A stretch of DNA of 40,371 nt from Leptospira sp. GTDB lineage: Bacteria; Spirochaetota; Leptospiria; Leptospirales; Leptospiraceae. A program made the position numbers and the translations under genes. Below, piece after piece: positions 10,448-20,334 of this stretch (within the stretch, counting starts at the first letter, position 1; each line of letters opens with the position of its first letter). Where the stretch lies: the NCBI GenBank assembly GCA_027531445.1, contig JAPZRK010000036.1, positions 1-40,371 on the forward strand. Direction: 5' to 3'. Below the pieces are notes generated by a model, which did not search any database, was not told where the DNA came from, and saw nothing but the letters and a program-made list of their open reading frames with translations.

Positions 10448-12973
10448 ATGGATTCAAGTACATACGGGTTTCTTTGGAACCCCCTCGCCTACTTTCCAAT
10501 TTTTTCCTTATTTATTTCGTCATTCAATTGCATTTTAGCTTTCAACAATCGCAAGACTCCCGGAGCTTTAGCATTTTTATCTCTATCCTTTGCTATCATC
10601 ATCTATTCATTTGGCTATGCATTAGAATTGGTATCTTCTGATCTCAGTTCGGCCTTATTTTGGGATTCATTTCAATTTTTCGGAACAAGTTTAATATCCA
10701 TATCAGTTTGTTTTTTAATTCTCCAACTGTCTGGAAACAAATCGACATGGACAAGGTTATTCCTAAGATTTCTATTTTTGTATTACATTTGTCTGCTTAT
10801 GATTGTATGGATTTTTCCAGAATTAATTCGAAGTAACCCAAAACTTATTTCAGACGGAAATATTCGTATATTAGTTTATGGTTGGGAACCATTGTTCTCT
10901 GGCAGTGCAATATTTGAATTCTTGATAATAATCGGAGCTCTCTTTTATCTTTGGATTTTTAAAAACAAAGAGAAAGGAAGAGCCAAAATTCAGCTAAACA
11001 TTTTGCTCTTAGGTCTTCTGATCCCAATTTTCGGATCATTTTTTACACTTTTTGGTCTCGTACCATTTCTGCACCCAAAACTCGATATAACACCCGTAAC
11101 ATTTGCTATCGCATGTATCATTTGGTCCTATGGATTGTTCCATAAGAAAATTTTGGATTTAATACCGATAGGTCGGGATAAAATTTTAGAATTGTTAGAA
11201 GATGCCGTTTTGATTTTAGATGAAAATTTTGAAGTTATAGATTCCAATAAAAAAGGAGAATCTTTAATTGGATCTGAAAAATTAACGGAAAATACACAAA
11301 GCCTGGCTAATTTAAATTATGAACTTTTTTGCCAGGTTAAAAAAATATTAATATCTGATTCCAATTCCTTGGATTGGAAAACAATAGAGAATGATGTGGA
11401 AGTTTTCTATAATATCAAAGTCCAGAAGCTATTTAATGATTCAGAATCCTATAAAAGTATATCTGTAGTTCTTCGTGATATTACAGAAAGAAAAATTATT
11501 GAAATAAAGACGCTTGAAGAACGGAATTTGGTTAATGCAATTTTATCTACAACGAATATTTTATTCATTGTCATTGATAAAACAGGAAAAATTATTCATT
11601 TCAATAATGCTTGCATACAAGTATCCGGTTATTCTAAAGAAGAAATCACTGGCTCTTCTTTTTGGAAACTATTTCCGCAATACAATCAAAGGTTCAAAAG
11701 GAATCATTTTCAAAAGCTAACGAACAAATTTCCGTTAATTTTCACAATCAATTGGAAAAATAAAGCGAACGAGGATGTTAATATACTCTGGGAAGTGGAT
11801 GGCATCAAAAATCTTTCCAATCAAAATGAATACATAGTTTTTACGGGGACTGATATAACAAAAAAAGTACAGGCTGAAAACCAAATCATCGCTTTGCGAG
11901 ATTTCAATTCTAGGATGGAAGAAAAGAACAAAGAAATTGAATCGCAAAAACAAAAACTTGAAGAATCTCTGAAAAAACTAAAACAAGCTCAAAACCAAAT
12001 GATCCTCTCAGAAAAAATGGCATCGTTAGGTGTTCTCTTAGCCAGTATTGCCCATGAGGTAAATAATCCTGTAGGGGCAATCACTGCGACAACAGGCTCG
12101 ATGTTAGAAAAAGTTTCAATGCTTCATAGAAGATTATTTTTTTTGATTTCCGATCTGGCCGAATTGAGTCCCAGCAATCGTCGGGGATTTGTGGAACTTT
12201 TTTTAAAGCTCCCCAAAAACAGCGAGATGCTCGTTGGACTTGAATTTAGAGATCTTAAAAAGGAGCTAACCAAAAAGCTGAATTCTCTGAATGTTTTCGA
12301 GTCGGAGGAAATAGCGGACAGTCTATTAAGTGTAGGAATAAAGGAAATACCAACACGATCGCTATTTCTTTTTACTGAAAGTAAGTATAGACAACTCTTA
12401 TCTCATTTTTTAGAAATAGCCTCTTTGATACATGGCTTAAAGCTCATTCAATTCGCAACCAAACGTGTATCAAAAATTATGTACGCATTAAAGGCTTATT
12501 CTCGTGTACAAAATAACAAAGAGAAAACTATGACGAAAATCCAAGCTTCTATAGATACTGTATTAACTCTTTATCAAAATCAGATTAGATCTGGAATCCA
12601 AATTGAAAAAGAAATTTTGCAGGAATGTGAAATTTTAGGTTATCCAGATGACCTCCTTCAAATATGGACTAATCTCATTCACAACGCGTTACAAGCTATG
12701 AATTTCAAAGGGATTCTAAAAATCAGAGTATACAATCAATTCATAGAAAGTGAAGAGAAGTGCTATGTTGAAATTATTGATAACGGTCCCGGTATTCCAA
12801 AAGAAAACCAATCAAAGATATTTGAACCATTTTTTACTACGAAGGAATTAGGAGCAGGAACAGGTCTTGGTCTTGATATAGTAATGAAGGTCATCGAAAG
12901 GCACAAGGGAACTCTAGAACTGGAATCCGAACCAGGTCGCACAATGTTTCGAGTCATTTTACCCATTCATTAG
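10448..12973 (+). CDS. Sensor histidine kinase, N-terminal 7TM region, PAS, HisKA with long insert, HATPase
   Basis: 841 residues. Seven or so hydrophobic helices fill about 1-230 and match the histidine-kinase N-terminal 7TM family, ending in the typical DLIPIGRDKILELLEDAVL junction. A degenerate PAS, a clear PAS (NILFIVIDKTGKIIHFNNA) and a coiled coil follow. The H-box is ASIAHEVNNPVG with His536, and the HATPase has N-box IWTNLIHNALQAM, DNGPGIP and GTGLGLDIV. The second DHp helix (RVSKIMYALKAYS) comes about 136 residues after His536, roughly 80-90 more than usual. Ribosome binding site AGAGGG lies just before the ATG. It is convergent with the next kinase, 33 nt away. No receiver domain is attached and the partner regulator is unknown. 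Confidence 0.93.
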   Translation: MDSSTYGFLWNPLAYFPIFSLFISSFNCILAFNNRKTPGALAFLSLSFAIIIYSFGYALELVSSDLSSALFWDSFQFFGTSLISISVCFLILQLSGNKSTWTRLFLRFLFLYYICLLMIVWIFPELIRSNPKLISDGNIRILVYGWEPLFSGSAIFEFLIIIGALFYLWIFKNKEKGRAKIQLNILLLGLLIPIFGSFFTLFGLVPFLHPKLDITPVTFAIACIIWSYGLFHKKILDLIPIGRDKILELLEDAVLILDENFEVIDSNKKGESLIGSEKLTENTQSLANLNYELFCQVKKILISDSNSLDWKTIENDVEVFYNIKVQKLFNDSESYKSISVVLRDITERKIIEIKTLEERNLVNAILSTTNILFIVIDKTGKIIHFNNACIQVSGYSKEEITGSSFWKLFPQYNQRFKRNHFQKLTNKFPLIFTINWKNKANEDVNILWEVDGIKNLSNQNEYIVFTGTDITKKVQAENQIIALRDFNSRMEEKNKEIESQKQKLEESLKKLKQAQNQMILSEKMASLGVLLASIAHEVNNPVGAITATTGSMLEKVSMLHRRLFFLISDLAELSPSNRRGFVELFLKLPKNSEMLVGLEFRDLKKELTKKLNSLNVFESEEIADSLLSVGIKEIPTRSLFLFTESKYRQLLSHFLEIASLIHGLKLIQFATKRVSKIMYALKAYSRVQNNKEKTMTKIQASIDTVLTLYQNQIRSGIQIEKEILQECEILGYPDDLLQIWTNLIHNALQAMNFKGILKIRVYNQFIESEEKCYVEIIDNGPGIPKENQSKIFEPFFTTKELGAGTGLGLDIVMKVIERHKGTLELESEPGRTMFRVILPIH

Positions 12974-13006
12974 AAAATACTAAATCAATTAACCTATCTA
13001 TCCAAT

Positions 13007-15277
13007 TCAACTATGACCTGTTATCGGAAATGTAAATGTGAATTTTGTATTTCCGGGACTGGAGGAAAAATTTAAACTCGCACCCATTTTTTGTAAAAGT
13101 TTTCTAACAATATCCAGGCCTAATCCAGTCCCATTCCCATATTTTTTTGTAGTAAAAAATGGTTCAAATATTTTGTCTTGAATGCTCTTGTCGATGCCAG
13201 ATCCATCATCTATAATTTCCACAATCACATCATTTGAATTCGATAAGATATTGATCCAAATATTGCCAGAGCCCTCAATAGCTTGAAACGAGTTATGCAA
13301 AATATTTGTCCAAACCTGTATAATTTCTTCTGGATTTGCGATTATCTTATGTGGTGAAGTATAATTTTTATGTATTTTTATTTTTCGTTTCCATAGATTT
13401 TCATATATCGTCAATACGATCTCAATCGATTCAGCTAAATCTACTTCAATTGGATCAGCTTTTGGGTTGGTATAGTTATAACTTTTTAAAGCGAAAATGA
13501 TTTTACTCACTCTTTGCACCGAGTTTTCAATGATAAACAAACTTTTTTCGATTCCAATTTGTGAATGAGCCAACTCAATTACTTTTCTAAAGTTCTCTGA
13601 CCGTATAACGGTTAATGAATCAGGATCTAAAGTTTCAAAGCCATATTCTAGAAGTAATTCGACCAGTTCTTCCGAAATTGTAATCGATTTAGAATTTAGT
13701 TCTGAGAGTAAAACTTTTTTGCGTGCTCTTTTTGATACACTCGACGAATTTTCAAAATTTCGACCATTTAATTCTCTAATCCTGGCTAGGAAAGATCTTT
13801 CACTTACGCTAAGATTCTGGTAAGACTTAAAATAGTCACTGTTATCATCGAGCAAATTCTGAAATTCCGTATTGAGATTCTCATAGGAAGATTTAATGGC
13901 ACTAATCGGATTATTAATCTCATGCGATATACCTGCAATCATTTGTCCAAGAATAGTCATCTTTTCAGATCGAATCAAAATTTCTTGAGCATCTGCCAAA
14001 TCTTTGAGTGACTTTTCTAAGTCTTTGGTTCGCTCTCCAATTTTGTTTTCAAGCAGTTCATTTTGTTCAAACATTAATTCTAGTTTTTCTTTTCTTAGAA
14101 TATTAATTCTATCAGCTAAACTAAGAGAGAAAAAAACCATTTCAACAAAAAAGGCAAAATTTTCAGCATACTCATCCACTATCTGATTGAGTGCCATGTA
14201 TTTCCTAATAATTGTAATTGAAATAACTGTCACTATAGGAATAACCCAAGCGACAAGGAAGTATTTGGCCTGACGGAACTTGGACTTATAGCGATAGATA
14301 CTTAGAGCTAATATAAATATCGCAACAACCAAGCCTGAAAAAAAGTTTGCGATTAATGAAGTAAGCTCAAGTGGTAGCCAAAGAGATATCACTGCCAAAA
14401 GCAAATTAAGAAGGATCAGAAAGATAGACGTAATCTTGATCAGCTTATTTTTAACATTCTTTAACTCTAGGAACACATAGGAGAATAGTAAGGCGACTAG
14501 AGATAGTAATATGCCTCCATGTGGAACGGAAAGACTTGAATAAAAATTTGCCTTGGGCCAAAGATATTTATTTGCTAAACCATTGTAGGATAGACTAACA
14601 AAGAAAACTAAGAAAAGATAAACTATATAAATAAAATAACTGAGATCCTTAATGGAAAAAAATAAAAAAGCATTGTAAACAATCATAACTAAAACACTAC
14701 CGAAATAGAATCCGAGTAGGAGTGTTTGAATTTCAGTAGTTTCTATGAAGCTTTCTAGGGTATCCAACCAAAAATAAATATTTTTCCTTCCAATTGAATG
14801 AATTCTGACAGCATAGTATTTGGTCTCATTTTTTTGTAATGCTACTCGAAATGAAAAGTACCTGGATTTAACTTCTCTAGTCGAAAAATCTCTTTCATCG
14901 CCAGTATGTATTTCTTTTGTTAATTGGTTGTTTGAATCCCATTCATAAAAATCTAACTCATCATAGTATGGATAAGGAAATGTGATTATAAACAACTCTT
15001 CGGAAATCGATTTATTTGTGATTTCGAAGTAGAGCCAAATGGGTTTATCTAAAAAACCAAAATTTCCATTATTTTCGGTAAGTTTGGGTAGCTTTTCATT
15101 TCTCGATTGATCACGGCGGAAGCTGAGTGGGGATACCTTCTTTTCTATTTCGTATCTGATCTCATCTATCGATGTTGTAGTCTGATTCTCTGCTATGTCA
15201 TACGAATGTATCGGAATGAGCATTAGACAATAAAAACTAACAACAAAAAATAAATTCCAATACTTTTTGATTTTCAT
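13007..15277 (-). CDS. 7TMR-DISM sensor histidine kinase with the same DHp insertion
   Basis: 756 residues. An N-terminal signal sequence leads to a periplasmic 7TMR-DISM extracellular domain (about 30-175), including KPIWLYFEITN and FIITFPYPYYDELDFYE. A seven-helix 7TMR-DISM membrane block (about 185-395), a coiled coil, and a kinase core follow. The H-box is AGISHEINNPISAIK with His452, and the HATPase has IWTNILHNSFQAIE, DDGSGID and GNGTGLGLDIVRKL. As in its convergent neighbour, the second DHp helix (RVSKIIFALKSYN) lies about 134 residues after the histidine. The DISM extracellular domain is related to carbohydrate-binding folds, so a sugar or cell-wall ligand is possible but unproven. 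It starts 53 nt after the REC-EAL gene and is probably co-transcribed. Confidence 0.93.
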   Translation of the reverse strand: MKIKKYWNLFFVVSFYCLMLIPIHSYDIAENQTTTSIDEIRYEIEKKVSPLSFRRDQSRNEKLPKLTENNGNFGFLDKPIWLYFEITNKSISEELFIITFPYPYYDELDFYEWDSNNQLTKEIHTGDERDFSTREVKSRYFSFRVALQKNETKYYAVRIHSIGRKNIYFWLDTLESFIETTEIQTLLLGFYFGSVLVMIVYNAFLFFSIKDLSYFIYIVYLFLVFFVSLSYNGLANKYLWPKANFYSSLSVPHGGILLSLVALLFSYVFLELKNVKNKLIKITSIFLILLNLLLAVISLWLPLELTSLIANFFSGLVVAIFILALSIYRYKSKFRQAKYFLVAWVIPIVTVISITIIRKYMALNQIVDEYAENFAFFVEMVFFSLSLADRINILRKEKLELMFEQNELLENKIGERTKDLEKSLKDLADAQEILIRSEKMTILGQMIAGISHEINNPISAIKSSYENLNTEFQNLLDDNSDYFKSYQNLSVSERSFLARIRELNGRNFENSSSVSKRARKKVLLSELNSKSITISEELVELLLEYGFETLDPDSLTVIRSENFRKVIELAHSQIGIEKSLFIIENSVQRVSKIIFALKSYNYTNPKADPIEVDLAESIEIVLTIYENLWKRKIKIHKNYTSPHKIIANPEEIIQVWTNILHNSFQAIEGSGNIWINILSNSNDVIVEIIDDGSGIDKSIQDKIFEPFFTTKKYGNGTGLGLDIVRKLLQKMGASLNFSSSPGNTKFTFTFPITGHS

Positions 15278-15330
15278 TTAGCTACACTTGTCTTCCTGAT
15301 AGCAATATGATTTAACCTCTTGATAGCATC

Positions 15331-16977
15331 TTATATCTTCTCTAAGGGTTCAGCAAACAAATAGCCTTGTGAATATTCAATTCCTAAACTTAGAATGATA
15401 TCTTGGATTTCTTGTTTTGACACAAACTCAGCTACAACTTTTGCACCAATGCGATTCGAAAGTGCAACTATACCTTGGACAAGAAGTAGTGCCGTTTTAT
15501 TTTCTGGTAAAATTTTGATAAACTGACCATCGATTTTAATAAAATCAGGGTCAATCTCTAAGAGGCGTGACAGATTAGAATGTTTAACGCCAAAGTCATC
15601 AATCGCGATGAGGCAGCCGATCTCCTTTAATTCTTTAATTGTAGTTATACTATTAATGCTTTCACTGAAGCTAATATCTTCTAAAATCTCAAAGGTTACC
15701 CTACGAGGTTCAATTTTATAAAATGATAGTCTTCCTTCTACCCATTTACTAAAATTTTTGTATTCTAACTCTGCCTCGGTTAAGTTCAAAGAAAATTCGA
15801 ATGTTTTATCACTAAAATTTTTCATAGATAAATCGATTATATTTAAACCGATCATTCGAATTGCACCAGTAGCTTTTGCTAAATGCAGAAAAAATCCAGG
15901 CGATAAAAAGCCTTCTTTCCCCCTTATTCTTGCTAAACATTCGTATTTATAAATTGAATTCGTTCGATTGTCATATATTGCTTGGTAAAATGGAATAATA
16001 TTCTTTTCTTGGATCGCTTGCGTTATGATGATACCTGTTTGAATATTTTCATTGTGGTGATCAATTGAATGATCGGCGTCGAAGGATAGAGTATTTTTTG
16101 ATAATTGACCTTCAGCTTTAATAAGAGCAATTTTTGCCTTATAGTATGCATCCTCTTTTCCTGTCGCAGAAGCAGAAAAAGTTTGCAATCGAAAGCTTAC
16201 ACCTTGAACTACTAAATCTTCCGATTTGGCTAGTAGTTGAAAGACCTCAACCTCATCAATTAATAAAGACTCTTCCCTATTTGTAACAACCGCTATTTCA
16301 TCCTGGTATGTATGGTAAATCTCACAAAAATCTGATAGATGATGAAAAAGAATCTTAAGAAATTCATTAAGTACATTATGATATATATTGATTCCAAAAT
16401 TTCTAATTATATTTTCAAAAGAACCCACTTTGATAAGGGCCAGTGAAATGGAATCATTCTGTTCTTCAGATACTCTTAATCTTCGGATTAAGTTTTGAAA
16501 ATTAGGGTAACCCGATTCGGAATTGTAATAGAGAGAAAATTCTAGTTCTAAATTTTTTAATTCTAAGTCTTTTTCTTTTTCAAATGATTCAATCGCTCCT
16601 TTTATCGTAAGTTCAAGGTCAGACGCATCCCAAGGTTTCGGAAGAAAGCGATATAACCCACATTCATTTACTACTCTTCCTACTGCTTCAGCAGATGCCT
16701 GTCCTGTGAGCATAATTTTTTTGGTTTTTGGATTTGTCTTGTGAAGTGCAATTAAAAACTCATCTCCGTTTAAACCTGGCATAACTTGATCGCAGATGAC
16801 GACAGGAAGCTCAGCTTTCTCCTGGTTGATTTCTTCTATGAGTAATAATGCATCTTTGCCATTTTCGAAAGTTTCTATAGAAATCGAATGTCCAAAGCTT
16901 TTGCGTAGCTGTTCCTTCAAATTCCAGAGAATAGGCATTTCATCATCGAGACAGATAATGTATTTTTTCTTTTTCAA
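15331..16977 (-). CDS. Response regulator with degenerate GGDEF and EAL domains
   Basis: 548 residues. The receiver domain (about 5-125) has DDE at 11-13, phospho-Asp63 in CDQVMPGLNG and a KP motif at 114-115. The middle region (about 155-300) has GGDEF-domain spacing, but the signature site reads YQDEI (224-228), so it should not make cyclic-di-GMP. The C-terminal EAL domain (about 312-548) keeps ECL (346-348), Asn398, the FEILE glutamates, DDFG (460-463), KID (481-483), AEF and QGY, so most metal and catalytic positions are present and phosphodiesterase activity is plausible. It lies upstream of the 7TMR-DISM kinase in the same direction, making a candidate kinase/regulator pair coupling that sensor to cyclic-di-GMP breakdown. 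The pairing is inferred from adjacency. Confidence 0.92.
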   Translation of the reverse strand: MKKKKYIICLDDEMPILWNLKEQLRKSFGHSISIETFENGKDALLLIEEINQEKAELPVVICDQVMPGLNGDEFLIALHKTNPKTKKIMLTGQASAEAVGRVVNECGLYRFLPKPWDASDLELTIKGAIESFEKEKDLELKNLELEFSLYYNSESGYPNFQNLIRRLRVSEEQNDSISLALIKVGSFENIIRNFGINIYHNVLNEFLKILFHHLSDFCEIYHTYQDEIAVVTNREESLLIDEVEVFQLLAKSEDLVVQGVSFRLQTFSASATGKEDAYYKAKIALIKAEGQLSKNTLSFDADHSIDHHNENIQTGIIITQAIQEKNIIPFYQAIYDNRTNSIYKYECLARIRGKEGFLSPGFFLHLAKATGAIRMIGLNIIDLSMKNFSDKTFEFSLNLTEAELEYKNFSKWVEGRLSFYKIEPRRVTFEILEDISFSESINSITTIKELKEIGCLIAIDDFGVKHSNLSRLLEIDPDFIKIDGQFIKILPENKTALLLVQGIVALSNRIGAKVVAEFVSKQEIQDIILSLGIEYSQGYLFAEPLEKI

Positions 16978-17237
16978 AAGGGAAATCCTAAACTCATTGA
17001 TAAAAAGTGGTTTATTTTATAGGTTTGCAAGAATTAATTTCAAAATCCTTTCAGTAACACTACTAGGATCAGGCTCAGTTCAATGACTAAGGCGTGTTTT
17101 ATTCTGCGCAAAACTTTGGTCATTTCATGATACCCCTGAGAAAGTGTACATTCTGAAATCCAATAAATTAAGCTAATTTTTTGAATTGTCTTGTATTTCA
17201 TATCCAATGCCTTTGAATGAAAATAGAGGGAAATTGT

Positions 17238-17879
17238 ATGAATCAGCTTGCGTCTTTTATGCTCATTATTTTCGTTTTTTTTATGTCGTGCAGTACTACT
17301 TCAAAGATTTCTACATCTCCTAGTAGTGTGGAAACAATCCATCAGGGCAAATCCAAAGGTCTAACGCCTGTTTCGATTGAACTGAGTAATTTCATTGCCG
17401 AAAAACACGTAATCATTTTCAAAAAAGACGATGTCATCCTCAAAAAAGTAGAACTTGATCGGAAAGTAAATTGGATGACTATCATTCTTTCTCCGTTAGG
17501 TCTTGGAATTCCTCTCCTATGGTTGTCCGGATCGAATGATGAATACTTTTTTGATCTACAGATCTTAAATTGGTCAGATCAGTTTGAAGCGAAAAATTTT
17601 GAAAGTGCAGATAAAAAATGTAATTCCATTGGTTACCGACTTCCTACAGACTTGGAAATGAAATTTGCATATGAAAGCGGGTTAACTCGCAAATGGGGCA
17701 TTCCGACAAATTTATATTGGACTTCGACGCGAATCGCTGATGGCGTTTACTATAAACTCGATTCTGCTTTGGCATCGAATCAATTTGCACAAGAATTGTA
17801 TTACACTTTCAATGCAGAGAACGGTGTCTTTGGGAAAAGTAATCCGAACAATCAATATCTGATCAGATGCGTTAAATGA
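17238..17879 (+). CDS. Putative lipoprotein with DUF1566 (Lcl C-terminal) domain
   Basis: I prefer the ATG at 17238 to the upstream ATG at 17217, because AGAGGGAAA precedes 17238 and the shorter form begins with a clean signal peptide (MNQLASFMLIIFVFFMSC). The likely lipidated cysteine is in FMSC, a loose lipobox of the type spirochaetes use. The middle part (ITPVS-like strand region, then NWMTIILSPLGLGIPLLW) resembles PEGA-linked membrane-proximal segments seen in leptospiral lipoproteins. The C-terminus carries the DUF1566 pattern: GYRLPTDLEMKFAYESG, YWTST, and a final IRCVK. The same domain ends the kinase at 32282-33721. Function unknown. It is transcribed divergently from the REC-EAL gene. 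Confidence 0.8.
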   Translation: MNQLASFMLIIFVFFMSCSTTSKISTSPSSVETIHQGKSKGLTPVSIELSNFIAEKHVIIFKKDDVILKKVELDRKVNWMTIILSPLGLGIPLLWLSGSNDEYFFDLQILNWSDQFEAKNFESADKKCNSIGYRLPTDLEMKFAYESGLTRKWGIPTNLYWTSTRIADGVYYKLDSALASNQFAQELYYTFNAENGVFGKSNPNNQYLIRCVK

Positions 17880-17960
17880 CCATCGAATCAATTTGAAACA
17901 TGTAAAAAAGGCTGTGCCAAATAACAAAATCCAATTGGCTAGGCAAGCAGAGTAAAACCA

Positions 17961-19034
17961 ATGAAATATTTAAAATTCGAAATGATTCTTATTCTTCTGA
18001 TTGTTATTTCCATTTTGGGATTCGTTTCAATCAATAAACACAACCTTCAAAATGAATTAAAATCAAAAACAGATATAACATCAACAAACGGAATCCAAAC
18101 TTTGGAAGAGCTGGACATCAATGGTGACAAACAATGGATCTCAATTCGTGGGCAAGACAAGAGAAATCCAGTGATACTGATGGTTCATGGAGGTCCAGGG
18201 TCTCCTGATCTATCGATGGCCAGATACCATGATTTCATCACGGAAAAATATTTTGTCGTCGTTAGATGGGATCAAAGAAATGCAGGAAAGTCTTTTCATT
18301 TTCTCTCATCATCTGGAACCTTGGAAATTGATACCTTCATCAAGGACATTCATGACCTTACACAATATTTAAAAAAATCTCTGAATAAAGAAAAAATATT
18401 TTTAGCTGGTCATTCATGGGGTTCGATCATATCTTTACTCGCCGTTAACCGCTACCCCCAAGACTACATCGCCTATATAGGTATCGGGCAATTTGTAAAT
18501 GCTCGCGAAAATGAAAGTGTATCGTATCGTTTCACACTTCAGGAAGCGCAAAAAGATAAAAATGATATCGCGATAAATGAATTAACCCAGATAGGGGAGC
18601 CTCCATATAACAGTTTACAAGACTTAGGAAAAGAACGGGAATGGCTCGGATATTATGGAGGTGGTATGTATCATGGCGAACTGAAAAATGGTATGTACCA
18701 ACACTTAGGAAAAATGATGTTCTCTTCACCGGAGTATTCTTTATTAGATAATCTAAGATTTTTTGCAGGAATGGCAACATCTCTAATCAAAGTTTGGCCA
18801 CATGTCGATGGAATCGATTTACCAAACCAAGCAAAAACCTTTAAAATACCTGTTTATTTTTTAATCGGAAGATATGACTACAACACACCGTGGGAACTTT
18901 CAGAAAAATATTTTAATCTACTTTCTGCTCCCAAAAAAAAGTATGTTTGGTTTGAGAATTCAGCCCATGCACCAAATTATGAAGAGCCAGAAGCATTTGG
19001 AAATGAATTGAAAAAAATCCGGGATGACAATTAG
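17961..19034 (+). CDS. Alpha/beta hydrolase, proline-iminopeptidase-like
   Basis: 357 residues with an N-terminal membrane anchor or uncleaved signal (about 8-24), so it probably acts outside the cytoplasmic membrane. The core shows the oxyanion motif HGGPG (76-80), WDQRNAGKS, the nucleophile elbow GHSWGS (Ser152), GRYDYNTP with the acidic residue, and a C-terminal catalytic His in SAHAPNYEEP. This combination fits the S33 prolyl aminopeptidase and related hydrolases; the true substrate is not predictable. The MBL-fold gene follows 44 nt downstream on the same strand, so the two may share an mRNA. No strong ribosome binding site is seen before the ATG. Confidence 0.88.
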   Translation: MKYLKFEMILILLIVISILGFVSINKHNLQNELKSKTDITSTNGIQTLEELDINGDKQWISIRGQDKRNPVILMVHGGPGSPDLSMARYHDFITEKYFVVVRWDQRNAGKSFHFLSSSGTLEIDTFIKDIHDLTQYLKKSLNKEKIFLAGHSWGSIISLLAVNRYPQDYIAYIGIGQFVNARENESVSYRFTLQEAQKDKNDIAINELTQIGEPPYNSLQDLGKEREWLGYYGGGMYHGELKNGMYQHLGKMMFSSPEYSLLDNLRFFAGMATSLIKVWPHVDGIDLPNQAKTFKIPVYFLIGRYDYNTPWELSEKYFNLLSAPKKKYVWFENSAHAPNYEEPEAFGNELKKIRDDN

Positions 19035-19078
19035 ATTGATTCTCCATTCTCGATCAGATTGAACAGAGTAAATATTTT

Positions 19079-19837
19079 ATGAAGAAAATTGTTTTTATCA
19101 TTCTTATTCTGCAATTTTACTGCAAATCATTGGATTCGAATGCGAAGACCATATTAAAAGATTCTAAAGTGATCACAATTGACACTGGCATCGCTAACCT
19201 CTATTTGATTCCTTCCAAGATACAAGATAAATGGATTCTCATCGACAACGGTGACTCTTCGGACGAAAAAGATTTAATTCCTAGATTAAAAGCCGTTGGG
19301 GTCAATCCTGAAAATATTTTGGTAAATATCATCACACATGGTCACGCTGATCATGGTGGGAATTCAAAATACTTACAATCAAAGTTTTCGATTCCTATAC
19401 TTGCAGGACTTGGTGACAAGGCTATGCATGAATCCGGTCACAATCCTGAAGTATTGAATGCAAAGGGATTGTTTGCTCATATACTAAAATGGTTTTTGAA
19501 TCCAAATTTTTCTGCGTATACGGCTGATCTATACATTAGCAAAACCATGTCTTTGGAAAAGTATGGTATTGAGGGAAAAGTAGTACCTTCAAAAAGCCAC
19601 ACACCAGGATCCTTAATTATGTTACTTGACACAAAAGAGGCATTTGTTGGAGATTTGATTCGTGGTTCCCTTGGCAATAAGAACCAAGCAACAGAACACT
19701 TTTATATGGACGATTTTGAATTAGCACATAACGATTTACTTGCTTACGTAAATGAAGGTTATGTAGTTTTTTATCCAGGTCATTGGGGGCCTTTGGATGC
19801 GACTGGAGTAAAAGAGGTAGCTGACACTAAACACTAA
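19079..19837 (+). CDS. Metallo-beta-lactamase-fold hydrolase, exported
   Basis: 252 residues. A short hydrophobic leader ends in LQFYC (Cys15), a poor but possible lipobox. The zinc-binding signature THGHADHGG gives His87, His89, Asp91 and His92; downstream, SKSHTPGS and AFVGDLIRG supply the next ligands, and YPGHWGP the last histidine. This is the glyoxalase II-like branch of the fold, whose members hydrolyse thioesters, lactones or beta-lactams; the substrate here is unknown. It lies 44 nt downstream of the alpha/beta hydrolase on the same strand, so the pair may act on related extracytoplasmic substrates (inference). Confidence 0.87.
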   Translation: MKKIVFIILILQFYCKSLDSNAKTILKDSKVITIDTGIANLYLIPSKIQDKWILIDNGDSSDEKDLIPRLKAVGVNPENILVNIITHGHADHGGNSKYLQSKFSIPILAGLGDKAMHESGHNPEVLNAKGLFAHILKWFLNPNFSAYTADLYISKTMSLEKYGIEGKVVPSKSHTPGSLIMLLDTKEAFVGDLIRGSLGNKNQATEHFYMDDFELAHNDLLAYVNEGYVVFYPGHWGPLDATGVKEVADTKH

Positions 19838-19874
19838 TGAAACGGTCAGATTTAATCAGTTTTGAACCTAACAT

Positions 19875-20097
19875 TTATATCTCGTTCATTGCTTCCGCAC
19901 ATTTTTCTCTAAGTTTGGACTCGTTCTTCCATAGAGACTTGGTGGAGATATTCTTCCCTTTTTCAAGCAAACATTGCATGATGCGGGCACGCGTCTTTTT
20001 GACAGATTTACAATCGCTCTCGATTTCAGCTGCGCAGTCACCATATATAGAGACGGACTCAGCAAATAGGGATGCAAAAAATGATCTTTAGTTTCAA
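19875..20097 (-). pseudogene. Small Cys-rich secreted protein, frameshifted in a homopolymer
   Basis: A minus-strand frame of 66 codons ends in TAA at 19875 and contains DCAAEIESDCKSVKK, RIMQCLLEKG and LREKCAEAMNEI. Its four cysteines (spaced 8, 13 and 24 residues apart) recall the Cys-rich repeat family PF00839. The frame has no start codon. A signal-peptide-like beginning sits in the adjacent frame: TTG at 20097, then KLKIIF. Removing one base from the six-A run (20076-20081 on the plus strand) joins them as (M)KLKIIFASLFAES..., a plausible exported 73-residue protein. So this is either a single-base frameshift, a sequencing error, or a slippage-controlled gene. Family assignment is from memory of the pattern and is tentative. 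Confidence 0.4.
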
Positions 20098-20221
20098 TGA
20101 ATCATTCACGTATAACAATCATTATTTCTGAAGTAAAAGAGTCAGGTTCAACTAATCCCTGAGTAATCCCTGGTTCAAGAATTGTTTCCATTACATCTTT
20201 CGTGAACATAAACTTTTAATT

Positions 20222-20334
20222 TCAAGACTCTGCCACTACTCCTAATGGTTTGATTTCATTTACTTGCCAAGATTCAGACGCGGAAAAATTTGAACTTGAT
20301 CGCAAAAAGTACCACTTGTTTCTTGTGTTATGAC
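20222..20334 (+). pseudogene. Possible C-terminal gene remnant
   Basis: After a TAA the frame is open for about 36 codons to a TGA overlapping the DUF3817 start. It reads like protein (ATTPNGLISFTCQDSD, then KFELDRKKYHLF) but has no start codon and no family I recognise. It may be the tail of a lost gene or chance. Confidence 0.15.

Noticed and set aside
19837..20091. 84-codon plus-strand open frame
   Set aside because: It is antisense to the Cys-rich minus-strand frame, which reads far more like protein; residue composition here looks random.
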